A DNA stretch of 21,737 nt from JBBRCX01 sp038204465 (GTDB lineage: Bacteria > Planctomycetota > Phycisphaerae > Tepidisphaerales > Tepidisphaeraceae), in NCBI GenBank assembly GCA_038204465.1, contig JBBRCX010000077.1, positions 1 to 21,737 on the forward strand. The letters run 5' to 3'. This document shows, in pieces, positions 21,432 through 21,737 of the stretch (its first letter is position 1; every line of letters starts with the position of its first letter). Under the pieces are notes generated by a model that did no database searches, was not told where the DNA came from, and saw only the letters and a program-made list of their open reading frames with translations. The translations under genes were made by a program, and so were the position numbers.

Positions 21432-21737
21432 CCCGCCGCTCATCCGGTGTCGCTTGCCTCACCGCCGTGTATGCACCGCTCAAGGTGATGTCCTTCGCCG
21501 GCGGCGCTGCCCGCGCCATGACCAAGGCCGCCGTCACGCGCAGCGGTACTCCGCGAGCATGGCGTGACGGCTGCTTCGCCCGCTTCCTCAGTCGGCAGGC
21601 AGGGCAACCGCATTCTCTATTTGAAGGCAAAACTTGCCGAATCGTCGGTAAGCCCAGACCGCGATGCTGACTGAAAATCAATCGTTGCCGCAGGACCGAC
21701 GACGACGCGGCGTCACGCTTTCCCTAGAATGCGGTTG
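21432..21737. other. Spacer at right edge, no gene supported
   Basis: Apart from repeat copy C (21533-21590) I see no credible gene or RNA. The short open frames on both strands run through the repeat and mirror frames at copy A, which marks them as repeat by-products. A gene could begin beyond the window edge. Confidence 0.5.
21533..21590. repeat. Dispersed palindromic repeat, copy C
   Basis: Identical to 20213-20270 except one base (T at 21575, C at 20255). The outer stem here extends to 9 bp, CCGTCACGC pairing with GCGTGACGG. The match stops abruptly at 21590, so only the left module of copy A is present. Confidence 0.85.

Overview
The window is a high-GC bacterial chromosome segment. Its left 18.4 kb is densely coding with ordinary housekeeping genes. 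Its right 3.3 kb is gene-poor and rich in repeats. The organism is most likely a planctomycete-type bacterium (Planctomycetota, perhaps Phycisphaerae). This is inferred from several things together: a PA14/PKD exported protein, a TPR-OGT (SPINDLY-type) glycosyltransferase, an 'ERR/DRR' low-complexity protein with a small C-terminal domain, exported lipoproteins, the MEP isoprenoid pathway, frequent weak or absent Shine-Dalgarno sequences with some GTG/TTG starts, and many small palindromic repeats in spacers. No rRNA or other taxonomic marker is present, so the assignment is tentative.

Left block (292-6682). On the minus strand, pgk, rpe and accD (glycolysis, pentose phosphate pathway, fatty acid synthesis) read leftwards from a plausible sigma70-like promoter at 3206-3233. 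Diverging from them on the plus strand, hisI (histidine biosynthesis) overlaps a TrkH/KtrB-type potassium transporter by 4 bp. Converging on that transporter, with no intervening base, is a minus-strand pair: a fused Sua5/TsaC-like plus low-molecular-weight phosphatase (YwlE-type) gene, then rpiB. This pair repeats, in fused form, the ywlC-ywlE-ywlF(rpiB) order known from Bacillus.

Middle block (6883-13418). A large exported PA14/PKD protein (minus) and a HAD hydrolase (plus) start almost back to back. They are followed by a LolA-like lipoprotein (plus). A minus-strand unit then reads leftwards: a SurA/PrsA-like peptidyl-prolyl isomerase lipoprotein, an AlaC-like aminotransferase coupled by an ATGA overlap, and a small membrane protein.

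Right coding block (13592-18425, plus strand). An exported type I phosphodiesterase, ispD and a four-helix membrane protein are closely spaced. After slightly wider gaps come a 7-TPR OGT-like protein and an arginine-cluster protein whose leader can fold over its ribosome binding site. A GC-rich hairpin after 18425 probably ends this unit.

Right end (18426-21737). A strongly C-over-G skewed spacer carries a 22-bp tandem repeat. A minus-strand GIY-YIG-like gene (19076-19633) follows. About 1.2 kb without a convincing gene then holds a 17-bp-arm palindrome, two identical 36-bp direct repeats 37 bp apart, and two copies of a dispersed palindromic repeat. A membrane protein with a split zinc ribbon (20859-21431) comes next, and a near-identical 58-bp copy of the dispersed repeat lies beyond it. 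A similarly skewed G-rich stretch at 1-140 lies downstream of accD, so both skewed spacers are C-rich on the strand of the gene they follow. I saw no complete mobile element, phage, defence system, tRNA or rRNA.
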